A stretch of DNA of 64,000 nucleotides. It comes from Phytophthora quininea. Lineage: Eukaryota > Oomycota > Peronosporomycetes > Peronosporales > Peronosporaceae. The stretch spans positions 186,001 through 250,000 of the forward strand of contig JAAVTG010000672.1 of assembly GCA_011947345.1 (NCBI GenBank), given 5' to 3'. Position 1 is the stretch's first letter. Each line of letters begins with the position of its first letter. Shown here in pieces: positions 24,668 through 35,531 of the stretch. The notes under the pieces were generated by a model. It saw only the letters and a program-made list of their open reading frames with translations, had not been told where the DNA came from and did no database searches. Both the position numbers and the translations under genes were made by a program.

Positions 24668-25762
24668 CTAGCAATCTGCCAACGCGACGTCCACGGCGCG
24701 TCTACTCCTCACGAACTCCTTACAATGCTGGCAAATTGCCATGTTCTGTTCGTACGAGCTGGTGGCGCAGCTGTGCACCATCTTGAACTGACAGTTGGCG
24801 CGACACAAGGAGTCCGTGCACAACCAGGCGTCGCACAGCTCGCACCAGTTCACAGTCGAGCCTTTCCCGAGATTCCTGGCGGTGCTGACGCCACAGCCAG
24901 CGCATTTCACAGGGCTCTGGTCTCTCGGTGACCACGACTTGCGCTCGTGGCGGTCGTTCCTGAACTTCAGACACCACCGGAACTTCTTGATCTCGACGCA
25001 GCGCGGCACGAACTTCCAAAAGCTCAGCAGGCCACTACACAGCATCTTCCTGTTGACCGAGTCGGGCAGGTGGTTCTTGGCGTCGACAATGAACTTGTTG
25101 TAGACCATCACGGACCGGTCAGGCAGCTCCCAGAACACGCGAGCTTGAACGAGCTGCGACCGCTGCATGGAGCTGTTGAGGTCGACGCCAGTCGATTGTC
25201 GAGACACGGACTGGATCACCTCGTAGCCGACCCGAACACCGTTCTCATCGACCATCTCTCCAGTCGCACAGAGCAGCACGAATTCACGAGGACCAGTGAA
25301 CAACGTCAATGGCCAGTGCCGCATGTTGACACAGCGAATCAACGCCACAAAGTGGAAAGGCATGGCTCGAGTCGGTCGCACAATGGGGATATACTCGACG
25401 TCCGGTTCGATGCGTTGGCCCATGAGTAAACTCCGCAGTCTTTGAGTGGCAGCGTCCGGCAACATCGCAGCGAGGAGGACGTCGTCCAAGGAGCACTCCA
25501 TCCTACCAACGCCCACGATTGAGATAGGATGCAGCCACTCATCGCGTAAGACCGCTGGGATCCAAACCGAGTTGGGGTTGCGTTCCGCGTACAGCGTCAG
25601 GTCTGGATGCGACTGGAGCTTTTTCCAGCGGCGGTTGTCCAGCCCAGGGTGGTTGTCGTTGCTCAGATCCAGTTCGTCTCGATCCCGCAGCGTCCTGTCG
25701 AGCAGTTGAGTGGCCAGGTCCTGACACCGCTCTCGGTCGTCTCGGGACAATTCAATGGGCAT
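24668..25762 (-). CDS. START-like domain plus C-terminal FYVE-type zinc finger protein
   Basis: A single-exon 364-aa protein starting at ATG 25762 (MPIELSRDDRERC). The middle (about residues 60-260) has the strand pattern of a START-like lipid-binding domain (GRMECSLDDVLLAAM, then DVEYIPIVRP, VALIRCVNM, EFVLLCATGEM). The C-terminus holds a Cys-rich finger (CAGC about 30 residues before CELCDAWLC, then CR, C and CQHC), as in FYVE/FYVE-like zinc fingers. The WxxD and R+HHC motifs of classical FYVE are not all present. This START plus FYVE-like pairing is greatly expanded in oomycetes. A role in lipid-dependent endosomal signalling is inferred. Confidence 0.8.
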   Translation of the reverse strand: MPIELSRDDRERCQDLATQLLDRTLRDRDELDLSNDNHPGLDNRRWKKLQSHPDLTLYAERNPNSVWIPAVLRDEWLHPISIVGVGRMECSLDDVLLAAMLPDAATQRLRSLLMGQRIEPDVEYIPIVRPTRAMPFHFVALIRCVNMRHWPLTLFTGPREFVLLCATGEMVDENGVRVGYEVIQSVSRQSTGVDLNSSMQRSQLVQARVFWELPDRSVMVYNKFIVDAKNHLPDSVNRKMLCSGLLSFWKFVPRCVEIKKFRWCLKFRNDRHERKSWSPRDQSPVKCAGCGVSTARNLGKGSTVNWCELCDAWLCTDSLCRANCQFKMVHSCATSSYEQNMAICQHCKEFVRSRRAVDVALADC

Positions 25763-27052
25763 CGCTGTCCACACAAAGCCACGGGCGGTACCGGGCAAAG
25801 AGAGAAGTGATCCCAAGGATTTCCTGGTCCAACGCGGATTTTACCGAGGCGATTTGATCGACCAGAGAAGAGGACTCAGGACACTTCATTTGAAACCTCG
25901 TGGCTACTTGCTGTGTGTTTAACCAGACAAGAAAGCTCATCTTCGCTGGACGTTGTCGTGATCAAGCGACCACACGAGTGGTAGGACGCAGCATGACAAC
26001 GTCTGCGATGAATGGAGACCGTGACTGATGTGAAGCAGCCAGCGGTACGACAGCACATCTTGAGATGCAGCCGCACTTTACCAAGCGAGGACAATTCAAA
26101 GTGCGACGCTTACTGCCCCGTCAACATTAGCCAAGACAACTTGTCTGGCATTCTCGTGTAATGGAAGAGCACGGGCGAGGACGCACTTAGGTCGTGCAGG
26201 TCACTGAGCTCTACGACTACGAACCTGAAGGTGTGGTGGTTTGTCTTAACGAATTCTTGTTTACGACGAACTTGTTACTATCGACATGCAGAGTGTGACG
26301 AATTGGGTTTCTTTGACGGCGATGACCTGCGGGGATGCACGTGCAGGACGACAGGTGGTGGGCCGAGTATAATGTTGAGAACCCCGACGTAGTCGGTCTC
26401 TTCCAGTCCAACTACATGCAAGCACAGCGAAGTTCCATCTCGCCACAAAGGAAATGTATTGTTGATAGTGGAAGGGACTCTCGACGACGATTTCAAGTAG
26501 ACGAACGAGACCCCTGAACCCGACGAAGAAGAGGGCGATGAAGTTCCTTAACAGCGCAGTGAATACCGAGGGCATATTGGAAATATTCTACAGCTTCGGA
26601 AAAAATGACGAGAAGCTGAGCGAGCGAGTGCAGTAGCACGAGATGGGCGGCGACAGGTTTGGTTGGGCTGTATTTATTATTCTTGACTCCAAGTGAACAC
26701 TAACGACGATTCAATTGTTGTCGCTGGAACAAGAGCTGGCGAGATGTGCAGGACGTAAATGAAGACAAGCAGATTAATCAAGATGAGAAAGTGTCAAACA
26801 TGCTACAAGATCGCGCCGACCAGCTCACGAAGCAGGAAAATCACCCCGCAGCGCCACTTCGCCACCATGAAAGCGGATCGTTTCTTCATCGAATTGGTAC
26901 TCATTCCTCAATGCCCCGGCAGCCTCTTGCTCCATCCGGCTTGCGTGCCTCTCGACCAGTGATGTAGTCAAAGCTGCCGATGTTGGGGGCGTCCGATAAG
27001 AAAGCAGCAACCAGTCGTCAACGAAGAAGTGATGGTGACCTTAATCTCCCCA
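25763..27052. other. Gene-free stretch with a possible decayed plus-strand gene
   Basis: No intact gene. On the plus strand one frame (about 26430-26962) is nearly open with a few stops. It includes an acidic segment (NETPEPDEEEGDEVP), CQTCYK and MKADRFFIELVLIPQCPGS. It looks like a decayed gene or mobile-element coding region, but I cannot name a family. Confidence 0.3.
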
Positions 27053-27402
27053 TTAAGAGACGTTGACACCCGCAGACGATAATAACCTGGTGACCGCAGC
27101 TTTCCGTGCTGTCTCGATGATGTGGTACACGGACGCAGCGGCGACGAACGCGACAGTGAAGTCCCAGGCCTCGGTTAATTGCTCTGAGATCTCCAGCTCA
27201 TCTCCAGCCCACTGCCCCAACTTCGTCAATGCAGCCACTTTAGGTTTGTAGTACGCTAGAAACCATGCCGGGTATGACTCCACAAAGCTCAGCAAAGGTA
27301 GCAGTACCTCCAGCAAAACGGGCATCATCGTCAGCCCAAGAATCACCAGCACAGCAGCAGAACACTTCCTGTGTCGGTCATCCCGACGATCTCGTCCCCC
27401 AT
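27053..27402 (-). CDS. Small membrane protein, about 116 aa
   Basis: The downstream frame ends at TAA 27053-27055. It encodes a very hydrophobic segment (LVILGLTMMPVLLEVLLPLL), then ESYPAWFLAYYKPKV, a polar stretch and a second hydrophobic helix (TVAFVAAASVYHII). The frame runs upstream without ATG until 27511, which would overlap the neighbouring gene's start. A more plausible start is ATG 27402 (MGDEIVGMTDTG), which joins if one base is missing in the CTG repeat near 27350, giving 117 codons exactly. Family unknown; a reticulon-like or mitochondrial membrane protein is possible. Confidence 0.5.
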
Positions 27403-27499
27403 AGCCAAAACGGCAACTATGACACCGCGTCGTTTCGCACTTCAACTTGGTGTAGATCACATCAAAATACAGCCATCTTTCCGACTCTTTTTCGTAACA

Positions 27500-29413
27500 A
27501 TGGCAGGCCATGGGCGGCGCAAGAAGCGGCGCGTTGCTGCTCCAGCAGACGAAGAGACCGCTCGTCGTGCCTTCCTGGACGCTCTAGAAGCTCAACGCGC
27601 TAAAGCTCGTAAGGAGAGTGCTGAGAAACCTCCAGAAACAGCCGCCCCGAAGGTTCCAGCAGCCCCACTACCTGGCTTCTATTATGACGAGACCAAACGC
27701 CGCTACTTCCGCTGCTCGAAGGACACCGAGAAGCTGCAACGTGAGGAAGTGGAATCTAAAAGACTGCAGCAATTGAAGATCCAACAGGAGAGCGTTGTGA
27801 TCCGCCGTGGACGCGCCAACCGAAGCAGGAACTGGGTCGACTACTTGACCCGACGACAGAGTGACTTTGGCTGGAGAGACAGACGGGAATTCATGCCGCA
27901 ATTACTCTCGAACTTTTTGGTAAGAAGTGTAGTGCTGTAGAGAAGGTTTTGGCCAGGAATTGATAGAGTTAAGATCATTTGAACAGTCGACTCAAGTGGT
28001 GGAGGCTCAAGACGTGCAGAGCGACGGCAGATTGACGGCGTTGGCGCTGCATCCAATGGCTACAAATCTTGCGGCGACGGGGTGTAAGTGTGGAGATTTT
28101 GAACGGTCTAGTAAGTGAAGTGATAGTGGATTTGTCATATATTTGCAGCTAGTAGTGGGGCTATCACTGTCCTGGGCACGCAAATGCTGCCACCGCAGAA
28201 CGGAGTGGCTTCAGAATCGCTGCGTGCCTTCTCTATGGTGACATTTGGCATGCGAGCACTGGTTACGTCCCTGCAGTGGCGACCTGTCCACGAGCTGGAT
28301 TTGTTAAGCACGGTCATCGGAAGCAGATGCAATGGGGACAGAACGGGAGGCGTCGTGCTTATTCGAGCGGGTGATCAAGATTTCCACGGTATTGCGTCAA
28401 TCGAGAGGACTCGAACGAGGGTAAACTTCTGACTGTGCAATAGCTGGCATGGGAGTTACGCAGCTAACGATGTGTTGTTTTGTCCTTCTGGCTAGACATT
28501 TCATGTCGTGGACCCATGGATAACCCAATGGTGCAAGGCGAATCAACTCGTGTCAAATGGTTAAATACTAATATGGTTTCTTCGTCATTACGCTAGGAAT
28601 CCTGCCAACCCGAGGAAATTTAGCGTTGGCTGTGGCGGGTATGCTTCATCAAACGGCTTTCTATATCTATGCAGGTCGAAAATTTTAACATACATGTGCA
28701 TGTGAAATGTAGAACAAGCCATGCGGCTTATGTGGATATGATTTCGGCTCGCCATCCCGTACAGATTGCACCAGCAGGAGAAATCTCGAGCGCTGTGCAC
28801 GCTCAGAGTTTCTACAGCACGGTTCGTTCCAGCATTGCAATAAGTAGTGATTCAGAAACGACAACATGCGTTTGCCTTGCATCAGGGCCAAGTCGTGGTT
28901 AATGGGACTAAGAACGGAGGTTTGTGGGGATGGGATCTGCGTTCCTCACTGCGTGCTTTCGAATGGGAGGCAGAAGCCAACACAGCGAGTTCTGTAGTGG
29001 ACATCCACATGCTAGACGATTGCTTCAGGGCTGTCGTGCAGCGATCGAGCGGTCAATTGTGTTTAGTGGATCTTCGTACGTACAAACCAGTGGTGGAGTT
29101 TATCCCAGGCGCTCGCAAGCAATATCTGCCTTCACTGCGCTGCTCAGTGGACAGTTCTCAGGCAGTGGTTGTTGCTGGAGGCGACATGCGGCGGCCGCGG
29201 GCTGTTAACAGCTACGATTTACGAAGTGGGCAGCTAGTCGCCTCAGTAGAAGTGTCAAGTTCCAACCCAGCGGACAAGCCGGGGCTTGTGCAGCAGGTCC
29301 GACTGAAACACGGCGACCACAATAGCCGCTATGAAGGTACACCGGAGATTTGGGCATTGACCCGCAACGAGCTCTTCCTTTGCAGTCGACGGACTGACGA
29401 TCCTCTCAATTAA
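27500..29413 (+). CDS. WD-repeat protein, DCAF4 (WDR21) family
   Basis: Seven exons: 27500-27919, 27987-28083, 28149-28420, 28496-28559, 28597-28638, 28713-28821 and 28886-29413. The N-terminus is basic (MAGHGRRKKRR). It is followed by LPGFYYDETKRRYFR, the hallmark N-terminal signature of DCAF4 proteins, and WD-type beta strands (GAITVLGTQM, TFHVVDPW, HAAYVDMISARHP, GQVVVNGTKNGGLWGWDLR). DCAF4 is a substrate receptor for CUL4-DDB1 ubiquitin ligases. One base appears missing at the exon 5 donor (GGG at 28637-28639). With it the sum is 511 codons. It is divergent from the small membrane protein with 97 bp between start codons. Confidence 0.75.
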
Positions 29414-29600
29414 CCAAAGACAATCCAGCTATCTGCAATGACATTATCTCACAGTCCTGATAAGTGGCCAGAGGTGGCCAAAATAACAATAGAAAGCGAA
29501 ATGTTACGTTAGCGACTGCTATGGTTGTCATAGAAGCAGTTCCGCGTCTTCGCTATGTTCTACTAGTATTGCGGACGATCTCCAACGTAGAGTCTACCTA

Positions 29601-29622
29601 GTCCTTCAATTGTCCTTCAATT
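29601..29622. repeat. Tandem duplication of GTCCTTCAATT
   Basis: Two adjacent exact 11-bp copies (29601-29611 and 29612-29622) lie just downstream of the end of the next minus-strand gene. Function unknown; possibly a simple slippage duplication in a 3' region. Confidence 0.7.
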
Positions 29623-29634
29623 GCTCGAGCAGGC

Positions 29635-30064
29635 TCATTGAAGATTGCCCAGCGCTGACTGCTCGAAGGGTCGCAATTCCTTGTCGTAATCGAAGGGATT
29701 GATGAGAAGTGGTTTTACCGGTACGTGAAGGCCAAGCAGCACGTGTACGCGCTCACGGGGAAAGATGGATATCTTATGGAAGAACCTCCGGTCCAAGCTG
29801 TTCAAAGCAAGCGCTACATTACCAAAGTCATGTTTCTCTGTGCGGTCACGCGTCGCATTCGTCATTCGTTGTGACACCGGTTTTTTGAGACCGAGATGTG
29901 CCATTAATTTTTTGGTTGGGTGAACTCATCATACTCGCTCACTACGTCCTTGAACTCATGAACCAAAGACCTGAGCAGCCTTGCGCTAGTCCGCTTCTCG
30001 CAATGTTGTCCAAAGACTCCTCCACATCATTCAAGCGATCCTTGATGATTTTCTTGCGGTCCAT
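29635..30064 (-). CDS. Probable small coiled-coil protein downstream of the radial-spoke gene
   Basis: The frame runs from an in-frame ATG at 30064 (MDRKKIIKDRLNDVEE) to TGA 29635-29637. Coding-like sequence continues about 65 bases upstream of this ATG, so the true 5' end is unsettled. Two single-base deficits are needed: about 30006-30007 (TT) and 29908-29913 (T6). They join an amphipathic helix segment (LLRSLVHEFKDVVSEYDEF) to MAHLGLKKPVSQRMTN and a C-terminal part ending FEQSALGNLQ. No family recognised. It lies 90 bp behind the radial-spoke gene on the same strand, so a ciliary link is possible but only a guess. Confidence 0.45.
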
Positions 30065-30155
30065 CTCTTCGCGGAGTGCATTGATTGTTTCCAGATGGAT
30101 ACCAACAAGAAATCCATCCTTGATAATGTGCCGCAACCTGCTACTCACAGCCTGC

Positions 30156-31566
30156 CTACTCTTCCTCTGCTGGTGGCGACGGGTCCTCAAGCAGATCAGG
30201 CTGCTCCACCGGAACTTCACAGCGCAGAGTTGGCTTGCTGTCGCCATCACCACCGTCCTCATTGACACCTACGCCACTTCCAGGTTGCAGGCGCTGAGGA
30301 GGTGGCAACTGGAACGGCTCGGAGAGGAACTTGACGCCGTCGCCAACGTAGACGTTGAGAAACTTTTTGCCTACCGCAATACTCACGGCACCGGGCCAGA
30401 CCAGACTGCGAACAACGGCAACTTCCCCAACTGAAGGTTGAAGCGTAGCTGGCAACCGATCCACACGCCACGAAGTTGGCTTGTCCTCATTCAGCAAGCG
30501 GAGCGGCGGTACAAACTCTTCTCCTTCACGAGGCACTTCCTCTCCGTCAGCATTTGTCTGAGGCGGCAGCGGGGTCATGCGTCCATAGCGAGCATTGAGC
30601 TCTTTGGTGAAATGCGACCAACTGCCCAGATCCGCCAACTCCGCAGCAGCCTTGATCTCCGGCTCCTCGGCAGGCACGATCTCACCTTCTTCACTAGCTG
30701 TGAAATACCCCGCCGGACAAAGCACAGTACCGGCCGAAATACGAGCGATCTGTGCCCGCAGATAATTCTTTTCCAGTCCAGGAAAGGGAGGGTGGCCTAG
30801 CACAGGAGCTTCCAAATCGCCTCGAACGTATCGGCGCAGCAGGCGAGCCGCTACTATTTGCTCGCTGCGGACGGGCGGTAATTGCACCCACTGGTAGGCG
30901 CCATTGTCCTTCATCACCCAGTAGGTGAGCTTGTTTGCTCCTGTCGCGCCTTCTTCGGCCTCGGGGTCCTCGGGTTCATACGAGGTCGGAAGTTCGCCTT
31001 CGGCGACGTAGTAGTCGACTCCACGACCAAGGAATTTCCCCCAGAACCGCAGATTTACTGTGCCGTTGGTTTGAGCGAGACGCTGCAAGGCTAACGCTAA
31101 GCGAAAAGTTTCGCCCTTGGAGAAGCCCAAGCCAGCCCACTCAAACATGTTTGCTTCATCCAGCAAATCGGCCACTCCAGTCGCAGGCTCTGAAGGTACT
31201 TCGTCCTCGGACTTGAGTTTGAGCAGCTCGAACGCCACGTTGCACCAGTTCTCCTGGTGTGATAGCTGTATCAGCAACAACAAAATGTCAGTAGATACTT
31301 CTCAGTTGTGGTGGAGTTGTGTGGGCACATACTGCAAGTTTCTTAATGTTGGAAAGCTGAGTCCCTCCGTCGAGCGTGGGCGGCTGTTGCGGCGCCAAGT
31401 ATCGTTGCTGCTTCACGACAGTCGAGATGTTCTCGAAGGTCTCGTGCAGGTTTTCCGGTCGCTCGACAATGATCTTGAGCAGAACGTCGGCCAGGTGGTC
31501 ATACAGATTCGTGCCGTCAGGCGATTCCTTCTTCAAGAAAGCCTTGGCTTCTTCCAATGTCGTCAT
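30156..31566 (-). CDS. RSPH4/6: Radial spoke head protein 4/6 (flagellar axoneme)
   Basis: Start ATG 31566 (MTTLEEAKAFL), intron 31266-31332, stop TAG at 30156-30158; about 447 aa, frame intact. Family signatures are visible along the length: NLYDHLADVLLKIIVERP, ENWCNVAFELLKL, LRFWGKFLGRGVDYYVAEG, NKLTYWV, WVQLPPVRSEQIVAAR, FPGLEKNYLRAQIARISA, LCPAGYF, WSHF, YGRMTPLPP and a C-terminal NVYVGDGVK segment. In the 9+2 axoneme this protein forms the radial spoke head that touches the central pair. Its presence implies that the organism builds motile flagella (zoospores). Confidence 0.93.
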
Positions 31567-31715
31567 GATGCTCTTGTGCGAGGGTGCAAGTCGATCTGCG
31601 GCTTCCTGCTTGCAACAACAAGCTCCGTTTGAACCGTCGCTGCTGGATTTGCTTGTGACCTTTACAAAATGGCACTGGCAAACGATGGAAACGATAAATA
31701 GTGGTTGGATTTGAG

Positions 31716-33975
31716 TTAGCAGTATCCCGCAGACCCAACGCCTTCCCACGCCATGGTGGAAAAATCTTCACCCAGGTCCGCGCTCGAAGTGTCATAGTGA
31801 TTGACGCCCGAGGAGAAGGCGGTTGCAGTGCTGGCTCGGCGCGCAGGGACACCTTTTTCTTGATGCGCTTACTCCTCGTGGGCTTTGCGCCCTCCGAAGC
31901 TACATCGATTACAGGAATCAGTTGGCGAACACGATTCGTCAATATTGTTTTTATTCGTACCTCGTCGTGGAGATGCAGTCGCTGCCTTCCGCTTTTTGGC
32001 TGCTGCGCGACCCTTTTGCCCTTCCGGGAAGCTGGTGTCGGGGTGGCTCCGTTCTGTTCTCTGCGAGCAGTTTCTCGTTTTCGCTTCTTCGACTCCCGAA
32101 GGCGAGCTGCGTGTCGATCACGGTATGATTTCCCAGACCTGCAGTATGTTAGTCGGGAAGCCTCCACAGAGAAGTAATGGCATGTTATTGAGATACCTCT
32201 GCCCTGCGAACATCTTGGTGTAGTTGATTTGGCATCTGTAATCCGTTCGCAGGTCTTCCATACAGATAAAGTGATCGAACTCTCGCAAATCTGCGCGCGC
32301 ATTCTTGGACGGCTACTGCTTGAAGGTGGTGCCATGGTCTGAAGAGAGATAATGATTGAAGTAAACGATCATTTCCGTGGTGAAAACTCCGAGCAATCGC
32401 ATGCAAACAGACCTCGTTGTCGGAGATGTCTTCGACGAAATCGCGGCTTGTATTGGCCGTCGAATGGGTATTGGTGCCATCGTAGGTGTCGGTGTCATCT
32501 TCAGATTCATACGCAGCAGCGTATTCATATTGCGATAAATCCGCGTACGGGTTGTTGAGTTCACTAGATAAGGCAAGAAAGTCGATGAGTGCTCGATCGA
32601 TCCCCTAGTGCGAGTTAATAAATACCTGTCGTCAATGACTCCCCCTCTCGGGCTTGAGGCCAAATCGATAAATCCTGAATCTGCTCGAAATAAGAGAATA
32701 TGTTAGGCATATCATGGAAAAGTAATGCCGGAGCAGTTGAAACAAACCTGTTTGCAGAGCAGTCTCGCAGAGTTCACACTGTGTGCTTCCGGGGGATTTG
32801 GATTGGTACACACTGGGCATTCCAGCCCTTTGTCTGCGCTCTCTGCGGTGTCTTCTCGTTCATTCATGCAGATCTCGCAACGAGTGCTGTCAGGAGGATT
32901 AAACGATGTGCATGCAGAGCACGACCACCTTTCGCCCTGAGGACTGATTGATACCCGTCCGCCAGGCCGCTTGTTAGTAAAACAGGCCTGGCACTCAGTC
33001 AGCGCCGGGGCATTGAGCGTTCGGCAAATATGACATGCCCACATCAAGGACGAGGACGTAGGTGGATCTACAGACTTAATGTCGGCAGTAGCTTTCGAGC
33101 GACTGCGGCCGCAACTTACACATTCCGCAGCAATTTCGTCGTTGGGATTGGTGCAAAACTGGCACACCCATGGATCCTGTATAATTGACTCTTGCTTGCG
33201 CGGTAAATATCGTGGTGCTTCGTCACTTTCGTCGTCTGTATCGCTCAAGTCCAGCCCTGCAGTCGCCAGCTTCTCTTCGATCGCTGGTTGCTGCGCAGGG
33301 ATCACCTGACGCATCGAGGCGGCGACTCAGGATCACTCACGATCTCTTCAGCTGCTACATCGTTCTCTACCATGACTTCAACGTCATCCATCGGCAGTGG
33401 TGCATTGTCAAACACGCCAGCTCCAGCCCCCAACAGATTGAAGCTCGGCTCCTCCACCTCTTCCTGACCGTCTTCTTCAACGTGGTTCATCTGTTCCTGT
33501 TTTGACGTCTCTATCTCTCTCTTCTGCTCGATACCCTCGACAGAATGCAACTCTACTTTCTCCTGCTGCTCCCGAATGTCTGCAACCTCCGTCTTAGAAT
33601 CTGACTGTAGCCATTTCTGCATGTGCTGCCTTTCTGGGGCTATCCCCCTCCAGGCTTCCACGACACTCTTCTCCTGTTAACCACCAGTCTAGGTTCTTGT
33701 ATCCATGAATTAACCTCTTTGCCACCTTTTAGCGCGGACTGTATCGGCCTGGAGCAGAAGAAAACGCCGGTATTGTGTCTGCTATTTGTTGGCGTCTTGT
33801 TGGCGGGCTCTACTGAGGCCGGTTCTGGCTTGGTGGGTATCTTCTTTTGTGTACTCCTCGCTGGACGATCATTGTTGCAGGCAGCGCAGAGATCCACGTC
33901 GCTAGGGTTCAACAGCGTGCACAGCGGACAGCTCCATTCCTCCTCCGGCAGCGGCGAGTTCCTTGTCCGCGCCAT
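31716..33975 (-). CDS. Protein with five RanBP2-type zinc fingers and a basic C-terminus
   Basis: Start ATG 33975. Exons are 33975-32748, 32680-32626, 32563-32413, 32338-32197, 32138-31961 and 31899-31716 (TAA). Five W/L-x-C-xx-C...C-xx-C fingers are visible: WSCPLCTLLN, WVCQFCTNPN, WACHICRTLN, WSCSACTSFN and LECPVCTNPN. After an acidic linker comes a conserved-looking block (REFDHFICMEDLRTDYRCQI), and then a Lys/Arg-rich nuclear-localisation-like tail. RanBP2 fingers bind RNA or ubiquitin. Six single-base deficits are inferred: about 33676, 33316, 32791-32795 (G5), 32307-32308, and one each in the last two exons. With six added the total is 648 codons. No orthologue named. Confidence 0.7.
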
Positions 33976-34100
33976 TTTCAAAAAGTGGCGAAATGGTACC
34001 CGCGCAAAAAATGTACCAATGGATCTCATTGGTTGAAATTACGGATTAATTAAGTACTCAATTAACAACTCACTTCCAACTGATTCAGTAGTGCTGAACA

Positions 34101-35531
34101 TCATGCACTCATCAGCCACTCGTGCTTCAAGAGCTGCGTTGCCGTCAGGCGTGACCCGGGCGCAATGTCCAGCATGCTCTGCACGAAGCTCTTGGCCGCA
34201 GGAGAGACGGCCTTCCACTCTGGCTGGTCGTACCAGATCGCGCCCAGGCTGATGAGCTTGAACAGCTCGGCGCTGTTCTTGGCCTCGTCGAACGGCACGA
34301 GGCCCGTCAGCATCATGTAGGCCAGGATGCCCGTGCTCCAGATGTCTGCGGGCGTGCCGTACATGCGGCCCGACACCAGCTCAGGGCTCAGATACTGCGG
34401 CGTGCCGCACATGGACTGCAGTCGGTGGCTTGCGAGATGCAGCTCCTCGGACAGCCCAAAGTCCGCGAGCTTGACCGTCAGATTGCAGTCCTCGTCCTCC
34501 GTCAGCAAGACATTCTCGGCCTTGATGTCGCGGTGGACGTGGCCCATCGAGTGGCAGTACTCCAGCGCCAACAGGATCTGCTTAATCAGCTTTTTGGCGA
34601 GATGTTCTGGGATGACGTGCTGCTCGTCGAGCAGCTCGCGGATGCTGCCGCGGTCGCAGTAGTCCAGCACGAGCAGGTACTTGCCGTCTTCATTGTAGAA
34701 GCCGTGGTGCGAGATGATGTTTGGGTGTTTGAGGCGGTTGAGCGCGCCGACTTCGGCCACCAGCACCTCGCAGTCTTCTGTGGTCATGGCGTCGTCGTCG
34801 ATTACCTTGACGGCGTAGGTCTCTCCTGTCTGGCGGTGGGTCGCCTGGAAGACCGTGGCGAACTGGCCCAAGCCCAGCTCCGGGCCGAGCTGGTACAAGT
34901 CGTTAAAGTCGGCTTCAACGTCGTCAACGCCGCTGGCCTCTTTCATCGTGCGCATGGCGTTGGATGCGTCCACGACATGGTCGCTGACGCTGTTGACGAA
35001 CCGGTCGATCAGTCCGTCCTGCTTAGGGGTGCTCCAGGACGTCAAGTCCTCGTCCACTTCGACGCAGTCGTCGATGCCGGCGATGCGCATGATCTGCTCC
35101 AAGTCCTGGTCGCTCACGTGGGAGCCTCGAACAGTGGCCCAGGAGGTGGGGCTCTTAGCCATCATACGAACGACTTTGGCTCCAGGGCACAGCAGATCTT
35201 CGACCTGTTGGGCCGGCAGGTCTTCCATGAGACTCACGTAGAGAGTCTGACTGCTAGTCGACTGCTTGACCAACGCTTCACGGGCATCAGCGCCCAAGAA
35301 CACCAGGTCGCAGTCCGCCAGGACGTCTTGGTGGGTCGTGGTGGTGGTGAAGCCCAGGCGGCCAAAGACTCGCCGCCGTTCCTCGCAGGGGTCGGCAGCC
35401 AACAAGGTGGAGACCAGTCGCTGCTTCTTGTAGCAGAACTTGCGCTGTGGTGACACGTTCTTGACCAAGCTACGGGCGATGAGCTCAGCGAGGCGGCCCG
35501 AGCCGATGAAGCCGACGCTCGTGACGGACAT
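34101..35531 (-). CDS. Fusion protein: P5C-reductase-like Rossmann domain plus Ser/Thr protein kinase
   Basis: A single exon of 476 aa with no frame lesion. Residues about 1-165 resemble the N-terminal NAD(P)-binding half of pyrroline-5-carboxylate reductase: VGFIGSGRLAELIARSL (GxGxx(A/L) fold), DLVFLGADAREALVK and KVVRMMAKSPTSW. The C-terminal oxidoreductase dimerisation half is absent. Residues about 215-476 are a complete CAMK/AMPK-like kinase: ELGLGQFATVFQA, AVKVIDDD, HRDIKAENVLL, DFGLSEEL, GTPQYLSPE and DIWSTGILAYMML. I start at ATG 35531 because the upstream in-frame residues lack family similarity. A redox- or metabolite-sensing kinase is an attractive inference, not shown. Confidence 0.85.
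   Translation of the reverse strand: MSVTSVGFIGSGRLAELIARSLVKNVSPQRKFCYKKQRLVSTLLAADPCEERRRVFGRLGFTTTTTHQDVLADCDLVFLGADAREALVKQSTSSQTLYVSLMEDLPAQQVEDLLCPGAKVVRMMAKSPTSWATVRGSHVSDQDLEQIMRIAGIDDCVEVDEDLTSWSTPKQDGLIDRFVNSVSDHVVDASNAMRTMKEASGVDDVEADFNDLYQLGPELGLGQFATVFQATHRQTGETYAVKVIDDDAMTTEDCEVLVAEVGALNRLKHPNIISHHGFYNEDGKYLLVLDYCDRGSIRELLDEQHVIPEHLAKKLIKQILLALEYCHSMGHVHRDIKAENVLLTEDEDCNLTVKLADFGLSEELHLASHRLQSMCGTPQYLSPELVSGRMYGTPADIWSTGILAYMMLTGLVPFDEAKNSAELFKLISLGAIWYDQPEWKAVSPAAKSFVQSMLDIAPGSRLTATQLLKHEWLMSA

Noticed and set aside
34425..35453. Long open frame (342 codons) on the plus strand opposite the Rossmann/kinase gene
   Set aside because: It is the antisense shadow of a conserved kinase and has no family similarity of its own.
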